A stretch of 64,000 nt of DNA from positions 123,083-187,082 of the forward strand of contig NZ_NKYF01000016.1 in the NCBI RefSeq assembly GCF_002262885.1. Reading direction: 5' to 3'. This DNA is from Pseudonocardia sp. MH-G8. GTDB taxonomy: Bacteria; Actinomycetota; Actinomycetes; Mycobacteriales; Pseudonocardiaceae. Within the stretch, counting starts at the first letter, position 1; each line of letters opens with the position of its first letter. Shown in pieces: positions 26,340-34,481 of the stretch. The translations under genes and the position numbers were made by a program. A model generated the notes under the pieces. The model saw nothing but the letters and a program-made list of their open reading frames with translations, was not told the origin of the DNA and did no database searches.

Positions 26340-27175
26340 CCGCCGCGGCGCCACCACCCGCAGCGCTGCGGGCGCGACCCCGCCGCCGCACGTCGTCGCC
26401 GCGGTCGTTGCTGGGATCGGCGCTCTGGTTCCTCGCGCCGTTCGCCGCGCTGCTGGCGGTGTGGGCCGCGGTGGTGGCCGCCACCGGGGTGCCGATGCGC
26501 ATCTTCCCGCAGGTCACCGACGTGGTGCGAGCCCTGTTCGAGATGACCGCGAGCGGGGAGCTGTTCGTCCACCTCGGCGCCAGCCTGCGCCGGGTGCTGA
26601 TCGGCTCGGCGCTGGCGATCGTCACCGCGCTGCCGTTTGGCGTGGCGCTCGGGGCGAGCCCGCGGCTCTCGGCGTTCTTCGCGCCGCTGCTGCGCTTCTC
26701 GGTGGCGCTGGCCGGCATCGCCTGGATCCCGATCGCGACGCTGTGGCTCGGCTACGGCGACGGGGCGGTGATCTTCATCGTGTGGAACGCGATGTTCTTC
26801 GCCCTCACCTACAACACCGTGCTCGGCGTGCGGCGCATCCCGCTCCCGCTGCTGCGCGCCGCGCGCAGCATGGGCACCGGGCGGCTGCGGATGTTCTGGG
26901 AGGTGCTGCTGCCCGGTGCGCTGCCGAGCGTGGTGACGGGGCTGCGGGTCGGGCTCGGCTACGGCTGGCGCGGGCTGGTGGCCGCGGAGATCATCGCCAC
27001 CAGCGCGGGCCTGGGCTACGCCCTGTTCCTCGCCCAGAAGACGTTCTCGACGGACGTGATCATCGCGTCCATGGTGATCATCGGGCTGCTCTGGCTCGCG
27101 ATGGACCGGCTGCTGCTCGCCCCGCTGGAGCGGCGCACCGTCCAGCGCTGGGGCATGACGGCGGGTGTGTCATGA
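26336..27175 (+). CDS. ABC transporter permease, TauC/SsuC type (first of two)
   Basis: 279-aa permease starting at the GTG overlapping the binding-protein stop (GTGA). Contains the family core IAWIPIATLWLGYGDGAVIFIVWNAMFFALTYNTVLGV and the EAA loop LRAARSMGTGRLRMFWEVLLPGALPSVVTGLR. About six predicted helices. It is only moderately similar to the next permease, so the importer probably uses a heterodimer; most TauC-type importers use a homodimer. Confidence 0.93.
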   Translation: MTAAAPPPAALRARPRRRTSSPRSLLGSALWFLAPFAALLAVWAAVVAATGVPMRIFPQVTDVVRALFEMTASGELFVHLGASLRRVLIGSALAIVTALPFGVALGASPRLSAFFAPLLRFSVALAGIAWIPIATLWLGYGDGAVIFIVWNAMFFALTYNTVLGVRRIPLPLLRAARSMGTGRLRMFWEVLLPGALPSVVTGLRVGLGYGWRGLVAAEIIATSAGLGYALFLAQKTFSTDVIIASMVIIGLLWLAMDRLLLAPLERRTVQRWGMTAGVS

Positions 27176-27996
27176 CGGTCCTCGCGAAGGGACTGCTCGG
27201 GAAGGGGCTGGCACGCCGGCTGAGCCGCAGTGGCGTGGTGCGCACGCTCGGCCCGTTCGTGCCGGTACTGGCGCTGTGGTGGCTGCTCGCGGAGCTGGAG
27301 CTGTTCCCACCCGCCTTCTTCGTGGGCCCGGACGTCGTGCTCACCGAGCTCGGCGGCCTGCTGGAGCGCGGGGTGCTGCCCGGCTACCTGTCCGACTCGC
27401 TCACCCGCCTCTGGTACGGCGTGCTCTTCGGGCTGCTGATCGGACTCCCGCTCGGGTTCCTCGTCGGGATGTCGACGGTCCTGCGCAGGCTGACCTGGCC
27501 GCTGCTGCTGTTCTTCCAGGCGATCGCCGACATCGCCTGGCTGCCGATCGTCATCGTCTGGTTCGGGTTCAGCCTCACCGCGGTGACGTTCGTGATCGTC
27601 TACACGATCGTCTTCCCGCTCGTGCTCAGCGTCGTGGCCGGGATCGAGCAGGTGCCCCAGGAGCTGGTGCGAGCGGCCCGCAGCCTGGGGGCCGGACGGT
27701 TCCGCGTGTTCGTCGAGGTGATCCTGCCCGGCGCGTTGCCGGCGGTGGCCAGCGGCGTGCGCACGGGGCTCGGCTACGGCTGGCGGGCGCTGGTCGCCGC
27801 CGAGATCATCGTCGGGACCAGCGGGATCGGATTCATGATGTTCGACGCCCGCCGCGTCGGGGACGTCTCCGAGGTCTTCCTCGGGATGATCGTGCTGGGC
27901 ATCCTGTGGTATGCGCTCGACGCGCTGTTCCTCGCGCCGTTCGAGCACGCCACGGTGGAACGTTGGGGACTGGTCCGTCAGGAGGCCGCAGCATGA
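27172..27996 (+). CDS. ABC transporter permease, TauC/SsuC type (second of two)
   Basis: 274-aa permease; ATG overlaps the preceding stop (ATGA). Core IADIAWLPIVIVWFGFSLTAVTFVIVYTIVFPLVLSVV and EAA loop VRAARSLGAGRFRVFVEVILPGALPAVASGVR. Six predicted helices. Partner of the preceding permease in one operon. Confidence 0.93.
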   Translation: MTVLAKGLLGKGLARRLSRSGVVRTLGPFVPVLALWWLLAELELFPPAFFVGPDVVLTELGGLLERGVLPGYLSDSLTRLWYGVLFGLLIGLPLGFLVGMSTVLRRLTWPLLLFFQAIADIAWLPIVIVWFGFSLTAVTFVIVYTIVFPLVLSVVAGIEQVPQELVRAARSLGAGRFRVFVEVILPGALPAVASGVRTGLGYGWRALVAAEIIVGTSGIGFMMFDARRVGDVSEVFLGMIVLGILWYALDALFLAPFEHATVERWGLVRQEAAA

Positions 27997-28784
27997 CGGC
28001 ATTGCAGATCGAGCACCTGCACAAGACCTACACCGACGGCTACACCGGCGAGGAGGTGGTCGCGATCGGCGACGTGTCGTTCGACGTCGCCGAGGGCGAG
28101 TTCGTGTCCGTGCTCGGCCCGAGCGGCTGCGGCAAGACCACCGTGCTGAACATCGTCGCGGGATTCGTCGAGGCGGGCGGCGGCACGGTCACCGTGGCCG
28201 GGAAGCCGGTTCACGGCCCCGGGCCGGACCGGGGTGTGGTGTTCCAGGACCACGCCCTGTTCCCGTGGAAGACGGTGCAGGGAAACGTGACGTTCGGGCT
28301 GCGCATGCGCGGCGTCGCGAAGGCCCAGCGCGAGGCGACCGCCGCGGAGTACCTGCAGCTCGTCGGCCTGACCGGGTTCGAGCACCGCTACCCGCACGAG
28401 CTGTCGGGCGGCATGGCGCAGCGGCTGGGCGTGGCCCGGGTGCTCGCCAACGAGCCCGCCGTGATGCTCATGGACGAGCCGTTCGCCAGCATCGACGCCC
28501 AGACCCGCCGCAAGCTGCAGGAGGACCTCACGCGGATCTTCCAGGCGCGCCGCCCGACGGTGTTCTTCGTGACCCACGACGTGGACGAGGCGGTGTTCCT
28601 GTCCGACCGGGTCGTGGTGCTCACCGGACGGCCGAGCCGGGTGCACGAGATCGTCACGGTCGACCTGCCGCGGCCGCGCGAGTGGCGCACGACCGGGGAG
28701 CTGGACCGGTTCCGCAGCACCCGCAACCGCATCACCGACCTGCTCGCGGGGGACGAGGCCGATGTTGTCCCGGATCCTGCGTAA
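27993..28784 (+). CDS. ABC transporter ATP-binding protein, TauB/SsuB type
   Basis: 263-aa ATPase with all motifs: Walker A GPSGCGKTT (about 42-50), Q-loop VFQDHALFPWKT, signature LSGGMAQR, Walker B VMLMDEPF, and H-loop FVTHDVDEA. ATG overlaps the preceding stop (ATGA), GGAGG upstream. Energises the two permeases. The C-terminus (RPREWRTTGELDRFRSTRNRITDLL) is typical of this subfamily. Confidence 0.95.
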   Translation: MTALQIEHLHKTYTDGYTGEEVVAIGDVSFDVAEGEFVSVLGPSGCGKTTVLNIVAGFVEAGGGTVTVAGKPVHGPGPDRGVVFQDHALFPWKTVQGNVTFGLRMRGVAKAQREATAAEYLQLVGLTGFEHRYPHELSGGMAQRLGVARVLANEPAVMLMDEPFASIDAQTRRKLQEDLTRIFQARRPTVFFVTHDVDEAVFLSDRVVVLTGRPSRVHEIVTVDLPRPREWRTTGELDRFRSTRNRITDLLAGDEADVVPDPA

Positions 28785-29103
28785 CGGCCCCCTGCGCCGC
28801 ATCGCGGTGGTGGTCCTGCTGGTGCTGCTCTACCAGGGTTGGCTCGGCGTGCAGGCCATCGGGAAGGCCGACCCGAGCGTGGGGGCCGACCCCGACGACC
28901 GCGGCCGCTTCCCGGTCGACGTCGTGCTCGACTTCCCGCCCGAGCGCTACCACGTGTTGGAGCTGCAGAAGCACGGACGGGTCGCGGGAACCGACGGCAT
29001 GGTCGTCCACCTGCGCGGGGTCTCGCCTGCGGGGCTGGACGCCCTGGCGAGGGAGTACTGGATCGAGGGTCTGACGACCCCGACGGGAGCCGCCGAGCCG
29101 TAG
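28762..29103 (+). CDS. Small membrane-anchored protein at the end of the ABC operon, unknown function
   Basis: 113 aa, beginning inside the last 23 bases of the ATPase gene. A hydrophobic segment (IAVVVLLVLLYQGWLGVQ, about residues 14-31) after a basic start indicates a signal anchor or uncleaved signal peptide; the remainder (VDVVLDFPPERYHVLELQKHGRVAGTDGMVVHLRGVSPAGLDAL) is a small soluble domain outside the membrane. No known family recognised. The overlap and strand make co-transcription with the importer nearly certain; a role as accessory subunit is inference. Confidence 0.75.
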   Translation: MLSRILRNGPLRRIAVVVLLVLLYQGWLGVQAIGKADPSVGADPDDRGRFPVDVVLDFPPERYHVLELQKHGRVAGTDGMVVHLRGVSPAGLDALAREYWIEGLTTPTGAAEP

Positions 29104-29117
29104 ACCCGCAACCCCAT

Positions 29118-29135
29118 CCGCACCGGGTTGTGCGG
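29118..29135 (+). terminator. Possible terminator hairpin after the ABC operon
   Basis: Stem CCGCAC / GTGCGG with 6-base loop, beginning 15 bases after the last stop codon; flanking CCCCA and TTGGGG may lengthen it. No T-run, which is common in this GC-rich setting. Confidence 0.35.
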
Positions 29136-29216
29136 CCCAGTTGGGGCGGCGCGTCTCCATGCCTTTCCTGCTCCTAGGCTGCCCACGTCCCCCTACTGCC
29201 GGAGGTTGGATCGCGC

Positions 29217-30491
29217 GTGGCTCCGCCGTCCGTCCGCACCCGCGCCTCCAGGGCGCTCGCACTCGCCGTCGCGGTGGTGCTGCCCGCCGCGTGCAGCACC
29301 GTCGCCCCGGGCGAGGCACCTGCGGCCGGGGCACGCGAGGAGCTGGCGCGCAACGTCATCCTGCTGCTGGGCGACGGCCTCGGGCAGCCGCAGCGCGAGT
29401 TCCTCCACATGGCCATCGCCGGGCCGAGCGGACAGCTCGCGATGGATCGCCTCGACGTCACCGGCTCGGTCGACACCACGCCCGCCGCTTCCGACCAGGT
29501 CACCGACTCCGCGGCCGCGGCCACCGCCTTCGCCACCGGTGTGCGGACCACCAACGGCGCGGTCGGCGTCGACGTCGACGGCGAGCCGCTGACGACCGCC
29601 CTGGAGCTGGCCCGCGACGCCGGGAAGGCGACCGGGCTGGTCACCACCTCGCAGGTCACGGACGCCAGCCCGGCCGCGTTCGCCGCGCACGTCACCGACC
29701 GCGACCTGCAGAGCGAGATCGCGGAGCAGTACCTGGAGGACGCCCGCGTGGACGTCATCCTCGGCGGTGGGCAGGACCACTGGCTCCCCGAGGGGGAGCA
29801 GAGCGGCTCCGAAGACGAGGACGACGAGGACGAGGACGAGGCGGCGCCCGACGACGCGGACGGACGGTCGCACGGCGACCTGATCGCGCGCGCCACCCGG
29901 CTCGGCTACACGCACGTCTCCGACGCCGCCGGCCTCGCGGCCGCGGACAGCGAGAAGCTGCTGGGGCTCTTCGCCGCCCAGGAGATGTTCGAGAAGGGCG
30001 ACGACGGCGAGGGCCGGTACGCGCCCGCGGTCCCGCTGCCGGACATGACGCGGGCCGCGCTGGGCGCGCTCGACCGGCGCGAGGCCGGGTTCTTCCTCCT
30101 CGTCGAGGAGGAAGGCATCGACGAGATGGCCCACCAGAACAACGCCGCGCAGATGCTGGAGGCGGGCCGGGCGCTGGAGGGCGCTGTCGAGGTCGCGCTG
30201 CAGTTCCAGGCGGCGAACCCGGACACGCTGATCGTCGTCGCCGGTGACCACGAGACCGGCGGCATGGAGGTCACCGACACCGCTGCGGGCGCCCCACCCG
30301 CCGGCGAGGACGGCCCGTTCCCGGTCACCGACTCCGACCGGCAGCTGTGGGTCGACTGGTCGACCGCGGACCACACCGGTGCGCCCACCCCGATCACCGC
30401 CGGCGGGCCGGGCGCCGAGGCGTTCGAGGGCGACATCCAGAACACCGGGGTCTTCACGGGCGTGATGGAGTCGATGAGCCTCGCCAACTGA
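29217..30491 (+). CDS. Alkaline phosphatase (PhoA family), lipoprotein
   Basis: 424-aa secreted alkaline phosphatase. Signal peptide with lipobox LPAACS (Cys 25) suggests membrane anchoring. Metal and catalytic sites are present: NVILLLGDGLG (metal Asp), VTDSAAAATAFATG (phosphorylated serine), VEEEGIDEMAHQNN and VVAGDHETGG. Residues 200-217 are an almost purely Asp/Glu stretch that is not part of the core fold. GTG 29217 follows GGAGG by 11 bases; TAGGCT at about 29175 is a possible -10 box. A Pho-box was not recognised. Confidence 0.9.
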   Translation: MAPPSVRTRASRALALAVAVVLPAACSTVAPGEAPAAGAREELARNVILLLGDGLGQPQREFLHMAIAGPSGQLAMDRLDVTGSVDTTPAASDQVTDSAAAATAFATGVRTTNGAVGVDVDGEPLTTALELARDAGKATGLVTTSQVTDASPAAFAAHVTDRDLQSEIAEQYLEDARVDVILGGGQDHWLPEGEQSGSEDEDDEDEDEAAPDDADGRSHGDLIARATRLGYTHVSDAAGLAAADSEKLLGLFAAQEMFEKGDDGEGRYAPAVPLPDMTRAALGALDRREAGFFLLVEEEGIDEMAHQNNAAQMLEAGRALEGAVEVALQFQAANPDTLIVVAGDHETGGMEVTDTAAGAPPAGEDGPFPVTDSDRQLWVDWSTADHTGAPTPITAGGPGAEAFEGDIQNTGVFTGVMESMSLAN

Positions 30492-30519
30492 CGGCAGCGC
30501 CGCGACGGAGGGAGCACGG

Positions 30520-31248
30520 ATGACGAACCGCTTCGAGGGACGGCGCGTGGCCGTCACGGGAGCCGCCGGCGGGATCGGGCTCGCGATCTGCGAGAGCCTC
30601 GCCGGGCAGGGCGCGCAGGTGTACGGCCTCGACCTGAAGGGGCTCGACGCCCTGCCGGCCGGCGTCACCGGGCAGCCCGTCGACGTCACCTCGGAGGAGT
30701 CCGTCGTCGCCGCGGTGCGGGCTCTCTACGCCGCCGACGACCGCCCCGTCGACCTGGTGAACGGCGCCGGCATCGTCGAGGACGTCCCGGCCGAGGAGAT
30801 GCCGGTCGCGGAGTTCGACCGGATCCTCTCGGTGAACCTGCGCGGCGTGTTCCTCACGTGCCGCGAGTTCGGCCGAGAGCTGCTCGCCCGCGGCGGCGGC
30901 GCGATCGTCAACATCGCGTCCATGTCGGGCAACGCGGTCGTCAACCACCCGCAACGCCAGTGCGCCTACAACACCTCGAAGGCCGGGGTCAGCGCGCTCA
31001 CCCGCTCGCTCGCCGTGGAGTGGGGCCCGCGCGGCGTGCGGATCAACGCCGTCTCCCCCGGCTACGTGCAGACCCCGCTCACCATGGCGAAGGACGACCT
31101 GCACCCGCAGTGGATGCGCGAGACCCCGCTCGGGCGGTTCGGGCAGCCGAGGGAGGTCGCGAAGGCCGTGGAGTACCTCCTGAGCGAGGACGCCGCCTTC
31201 TGCTGCGGCACGGAACTGCTGATCGACGGCGGGTTCTCCCTGCGCTGA
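30520..31248 (+). CDS. Short-chain dehydrogenase/reductase
   Basis: 242-aa classical SDR: TGAAGGIG cofactor loop (residues 14-21), NGAG in place of NNAG (about 84), catalytic Ser in VNIASMSG and YNTSK, and C-terminal CGTELLIDGGFSLR. Ribosome binding site GGAGGGAG precedes ATG. It starts 28 bases after the phosphatase gene but functional linkage is unclear; the next gene is convergent. Confidence 0.9.
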   Translation: MTNRFEGRRVAVTGAAGGIGLAICESLAGQGAQVYGLDLKGLDALPAGVTGQPVDVTSEESVVAAVRALYAADDRPVDLVNGAGIVEDVPAEEMPVAEFDRILSVNLRGVFLTCREFGRELLARGGGAIVNIASMSGNAVVNHPQRQCAYNTSKAGVSALTRSLAVEWGPRGVRINAVSPGYVQTPLTMAKDDLHPQWMRETPLGRFGQPREVAKAVEYLLSEDAAFCCGTELLIDGGFSLR

Positions 31249-31251
31249 CCG

Positions 31252-31270
31252 CGTTCCGCGGGGAGGAACG
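31252..31270. terminator. Possible bidirectional terminator
   Basis: Stem CGTTCC / GGAACG with 7-base loop, directly after the SDR stop and before the stop of the convergent enolase-type gene. Confidence 0.45.
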
Positions 31271-31296
31271 AGCGCGGCAACAGCGGGGTAGCAGGC

Positions 31297-32448
31297 TCAC
31301 GGGCCCGGCTCCGCCACCAGCCGCCTGCCGGCGTCGGCCGGGCGCACGTGCGGCCCCGCCGGGACGTGCCAGTTCCCGGTGGCCTGGTGCGCGGCGATCG
31401 CGGCCTCGTCGACCTCGACGCCGATGCCCGGACGCTCCCCCAGCAGGATCCGCCCGCCCTCGACGCGGACGTCGACGTCCAGGCCGACGGGATGGGCGAG
31501 GTCCTGCAGCTCGCACACGAGGTGGTTGGGCACCGCGGCCGCAGCGTGGGCGAGCGTCATGGGGGTCGAGCCGACCGGGCTGACCGGCAGGTCGTGGGCG
31601 TGGGCGAGCACCGCGACGCGCAGGAAGTGCGTGATCCCCCACACCGCGCCGGCCTGCACGATGTCGACCGCGCCCGCGGCGAGCAGGCCGCGGTACTGCT
31701 CGAGCCCCGTGAGGTTCTCCCCGGTTGCGACGGAGGTACGGACGCCGCTGGTGACCGCGGCCAGCCCGGCGGCGTCCCAGCGCCGCACGGGCTCCTCGAT
31801 CCACGTCAGGTCGAGGGTCCGTTCCAGCTCCGCCACGTGGCGCACGGCCTGCTTGCGGGTCCAGGCCTCGTTGGCGTCGAGCATGAGCGCGGGCCGCACG
31901 CCGGGATGGGCCTCGGCCAGGACGTCCCGGACCAGTTCGAGGCGCTCCCGGTCCCGTGCGACGTCGAGCCCGCCCTTCAGCTTCGCGGCGGTGAGCCCGC
32001 GCTCGGCGAAGCGCCCGTAGAGGGTGGCGAGCTCCTCGGCGGGCACCGCGATGTCCAGGCCCGACGCGTACGCCCGCACCTCGCCCCGCCGGGCCCCGAG
32101 GCAGCGCCACAGCGGCTCTCCCGCGGCCTTCGCCTTGAGGTCCCAGAGTGCGGTGTCGAGCGCCCCGATCGTGCCGAACACCGCCCCGGCGTGCCCGGTC
32201 TTGAACACGCGGTCGAGCATCCGGTCGTAGAGGGCGGTGGTGGCGCGCGGGTCCTCGCCGTCGATCGCCGGGAACACCCGCTCCAACTCCGGGTGCGGGC
32301 CGATGCCGACGCCGGTCAGACCCACGTCGGTCTCCACCAGTACGAGCGGGACCTCGGTGACGCCCTCGGCGATCACACCGTTCGCGTCGCCGACCGGGCG
32401 GCCCCAGTGGTGGACGGTGGCCAGGGTGCGGTAACCCGTGATGCGCAC
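31297..32448 (-). CDS. Mandelate racemase/enolase-superfamily dehydratase
   Basis: 383-aa enzyme that would abstract a proton alpha to a carboxylate (sugar-acid dehydratase or racemase). The capping domain starts VRITGYRTLATVHHWGRP; active-site barrel shows AAKLKGG (Lys), LMLDANEAW and IEEPVRRW and VATGENLTG for the three metal ligands, and a late histidine in GITHF. Start GTG 32448 gives the usual length and lies 5 bases after the upstream stop. With a transporter and GntR gene next door it probably serves catabolism of an aldonic/aldaric acid; the exact substrate is not determinable. Confidence 0.9.
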   Translation of the reverse strand: MRITGYRTLATVHHWGRPVGDANGVIAEGVTEVPLVLVETDVGLTGVGIGPHPELERVFPAIDGEDPRATTALYDRMLDRVFKTGHAGAVFGTIGALDTALWDLKAKAAGEPLWRCLGARRGEVRAYASGLDIAVPAEELATLYGRFAERGLTAAKLKGGLDVARDRERLELVRDVLAEAHPGVRPALMLDANEAWTRKQAVRHVAELERTLDLTWIEEPVRRWDAAGLAAVTSGVRTSVATGENLTGLEQYRGLLAAGAVDIVQAGAVWGITHFLRVAVLAHAHDLPVSPVGSTPMTLAHAAAAVPNHLVCELQDLAHPVGLDVDVRVEGGRILLGERPGIGVEVDEAAIAAHQATGNWHVPAGPHVRPADAGRRLVAEPGP

Positions 32449-32453
32449 GTCGT

Positions 32454-32894
32454 TCAGCCCTTCATCGATCCTGCGGCGGAGGGGACCGCGCGGCGGGCGC
32501 GGGCGAGCACCTGGGTGTCGTGCGCGTAGCGGCGCACCCGCAACAGCGCCACCACCACGACGGGCGCGGCCACGAGCGCCAGCGGCGGGAACAGTGCGAG
32601 CCCGGCCGCGGCGGCGCCGAGCCCGACGACCGCGCAGGCGCGCCAGCCGCGCAGCCGGACCCGGTAGACCTCGTGGGTACGCCGGATCGCGGCGGACTCC
32701 GGCCCGTCCGGCTCGCGGGCCGCCGGTGGCGCGGCGGCAGGCACCCGGCCCCGGGTGACCGCGAGCACCGCCGCGACGAGCGCCGTCCCGGCGAGCAGCA
32801 GGGCCTCCCGGGAGGACCCGTCGCCGGCGCGCAACCCCGCCAGCACGCCGAGGCACGCGGCGGCGACGGCCCAGGCGATCGCGCGGCCGCTCAC
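32454..32894 (-). CDS. Small integral membrane protein of unknown function
   Basis: 146 aa with hydrophobic stretches at about 5-20, 32-47, and a double segment at 93-125 (CAVVGLGAAAAGLALFPPLALVAAPVVVVALL), separated by a basic/proline-rich loop; ends in a basic tail. GTG 32894 overlaps the Nramp-type stop (GTGA) and the protein is followed by the enolase-type gene, so it belongs to that operon. No family recognised. Confidence 0.75.
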   Translation of the reverse strand: MSGRAIAWAVAAACLGVLAGLRAGDGSSREALLLAGTALVAAVLAVTRGRVPAAAPPAAREPDGPESAAIRRTHEVYRVRLRGWRACAVVGLGAAAAGLALFPPLALVAAPVVVVALLRVRRYAHDTQVLARARRAVPSAAGSMKG

Positions 32895-34372
32895 GCGAGC
32901 ACCCCGACGGCCTGCAGGATCGCCACGACCCCGAACGCGGTGAGCATGATCCCGGCGACGAGGGTGGTCCACCACCCGAGGCCACGCAGCCGGTAGGACC
33001 GCGGCAGGACCTTCCGCTCGGTCCACAGCATCGCGAACGCCATGGTCCCGACGCCGAGCACGCCGCCGACGAGCGAGGTCGGGGTGAGCAGCACGACGGG
33101 GTCGATCCCGGTCCAGATCAGCAGCAACGAGAACACGAGCACGTACGGGTAGACCCACCGGCGGGTGGCGCGCAGGCCGCGCAGCCGGACCGTCCGGCTC
33201 AGCGCGGCGACCGACTCGTGCGCCGTGGTGGCGTAGACCTCCCACAGGGCCAGCACCGTGCCGAAGAAGGCGAAGAAGATCGCCACGTAGTAGAGGTAGA
33301 CCAGGCCGGGCCAGACCACCTCGAGGAAGCTCGCCTGGTTGGCCAGGAGCTCGTCGTCCACCGGGACCAGCTGCCTGCTGTGCAGCAGGTTGGCGCCGTT
33401 GATGACGAAGGCGGCGGTGAACACGACGACCGCGATCCCGGAGAGCAGGACGTCGCCGAACGGTGCGAGGGTCCACGCCCGCGCCCGCGCGACTTGCTCC
33501 GCGTCCTCGGGCAGCGGCAGGTGCCCTCCCTTCTCCACGTGGGCGTAGCGGGCCTCGAGCTGCGCGATCTCCTCGCGCCCGAGCAGGCCCCACTTCTTCT
33601 CGCGCAGCAGGCCGGTGTAGCCGATGAAGTCGAAGACCCCGCCGCCGATGCCGCCCATGTACATGACGACCTCGACCCAGACGGGCCGTTCGGCCACCGA
33701 CGGGTAGGAGGTGAACACCCACCCCTCGAACTCGGGCATCTGCGGCAGCAGGCCGGCCAGCACGGCCGGCCAGTCCGGGCGGGCCCAGAACACCGCGACG
33801 AGGACGGCCGCGAGCATCAGCCCGACCAGGGCCGTCTGCACCCGCTCGAGGAGCTGGTAGCCGCCCACCCAGGACAGCCCGCAGCAGACGACCAGCAGGA
33901 TCGTGGCCCAGAGGACGCCGGTGCCACCGAGCAGCGCGGCCGCGTAGTCGCCGACGATCAGCGACACCCCGGCCGCCGCGGTGGGGAACGACAGGATCGC
34001 CAGCCCACCGAGCACGGCCGGGTACCAGCCGCGCGGCCCGGGGATCGACGTCACCCACCGCGTCATCGGGTGCTCGCCGGTGAGGACGGCATAGCGGTTG
34101 GCGGAGTACATGATCGCGCTCTTGAGCACCGCGCCGAACACGAGCGCCCAGATGATCGTGTAGCCGAAGACCGCGCCACCGCGGGCGGCGAACACGGTCT
34201 CGCCGCTGCCGATCGTGATCGAGGCGAGCACCGCACCGGGGCCGAACACGGCGAACGCGCCGCGCACCGAGAACGTGCGGAAGGGCGGCTCCGGGTAGGT
34301 GAGAGCGCCGACCCCCTGCGGGTCGATCGGGTGTCTGCTCGTCGGGTGCGGCTGCGCGACGTCGTCGTCCAC
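32891..34372 (-). CDS. Atypical Nramp-family transporter
   Basis: 493-aa membrane protein with 11-12 helices and the Nramp fold outline: FGPGAVLASITIGSGETVFAARGGAVFGY in helix 1. Canonical Nramp metal transporters carry DPGN in helix 1 and MPH in helix 6; here helix 1 has SITIGSGE and helix 6 MYMGGIGGGVFDFIGYTG, so the metal-binding set is missing. A hydrophilic loop of about 45 residues follows (EEIAQLEARYAHVEKGGHLPLPED). Located with a sugar-acid dehydratase and a GntR regulator, it may carry an organic compound or another ion. The family placement is confident, the substrate is not. Confidence 0.8.
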   Translation of the reverse strand: MDDDVAQPHPTSRHPIDPQGVGALTYPEPPFRTFSVRGAFAVFGPGAVLASITIGSGETVFAARGGAVFGYTIIWALVFGAVLKSAIMYSANRYAVLTGEHPMTRWVTSIPGPRGWYPAVLGGLAILSFPTAAAGVSLIVGDYAAALLGGTGVLWATILLVVCCGLSWVGGYQLLERVQTALVGLMLAAVLVAVFWARPDWPAVLAGLLPQMPEFEGWVFTSYPSVAERPVWVEVVMYMGGIGGGVFDFIGYTGLLREKKWGLLGREEIAQLEARYAHVEKGGHLPLPEDAEQVARARAWTLAPFGDVLLSGIAVVVFTAAFVINGANLLHSRQLVPVDDELLANQASFLEVVWPGLVYLYYVAIFFAFFGTVLALWEVYATTAHESVAALSRTVRLRGLRATRRWVYPYVLVFSLLLIWTGIDPVVLLTPTSLVGGVLGVGTMAFAMLWTERKVLPRSYRLRGLGWWTTLVAGIMLTAFGVVAILQAVGVLA

Positions 34373-34404
34373 CGTCGTCCTTTCAGAGGGAATCGGGCTG
34401 CGAC

Positions 34405-34433
34405 AACATAAGACGTATGACGAATGACGTCAA
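34405..34433 (-). promoter_or_regulatory. Promoter of the Nramp/enolase operon with overlapping operator-like repeats
   Basis: On the minus strand TTGACG, 17-bp spacer, TATGTT. The spacer contains repeated CGTCAT words (GACGTCATTCGTCATACGTC), so a regulator bound there would block the promoter. The adjacent divergent GntR gene is the natural candidate. Confidence 0.6.
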
Positions 34434-34481
34434 TGCTGCCGGTGGGCCGATCCCACGGGCAACGTCCGGTACGGTCGCGCC

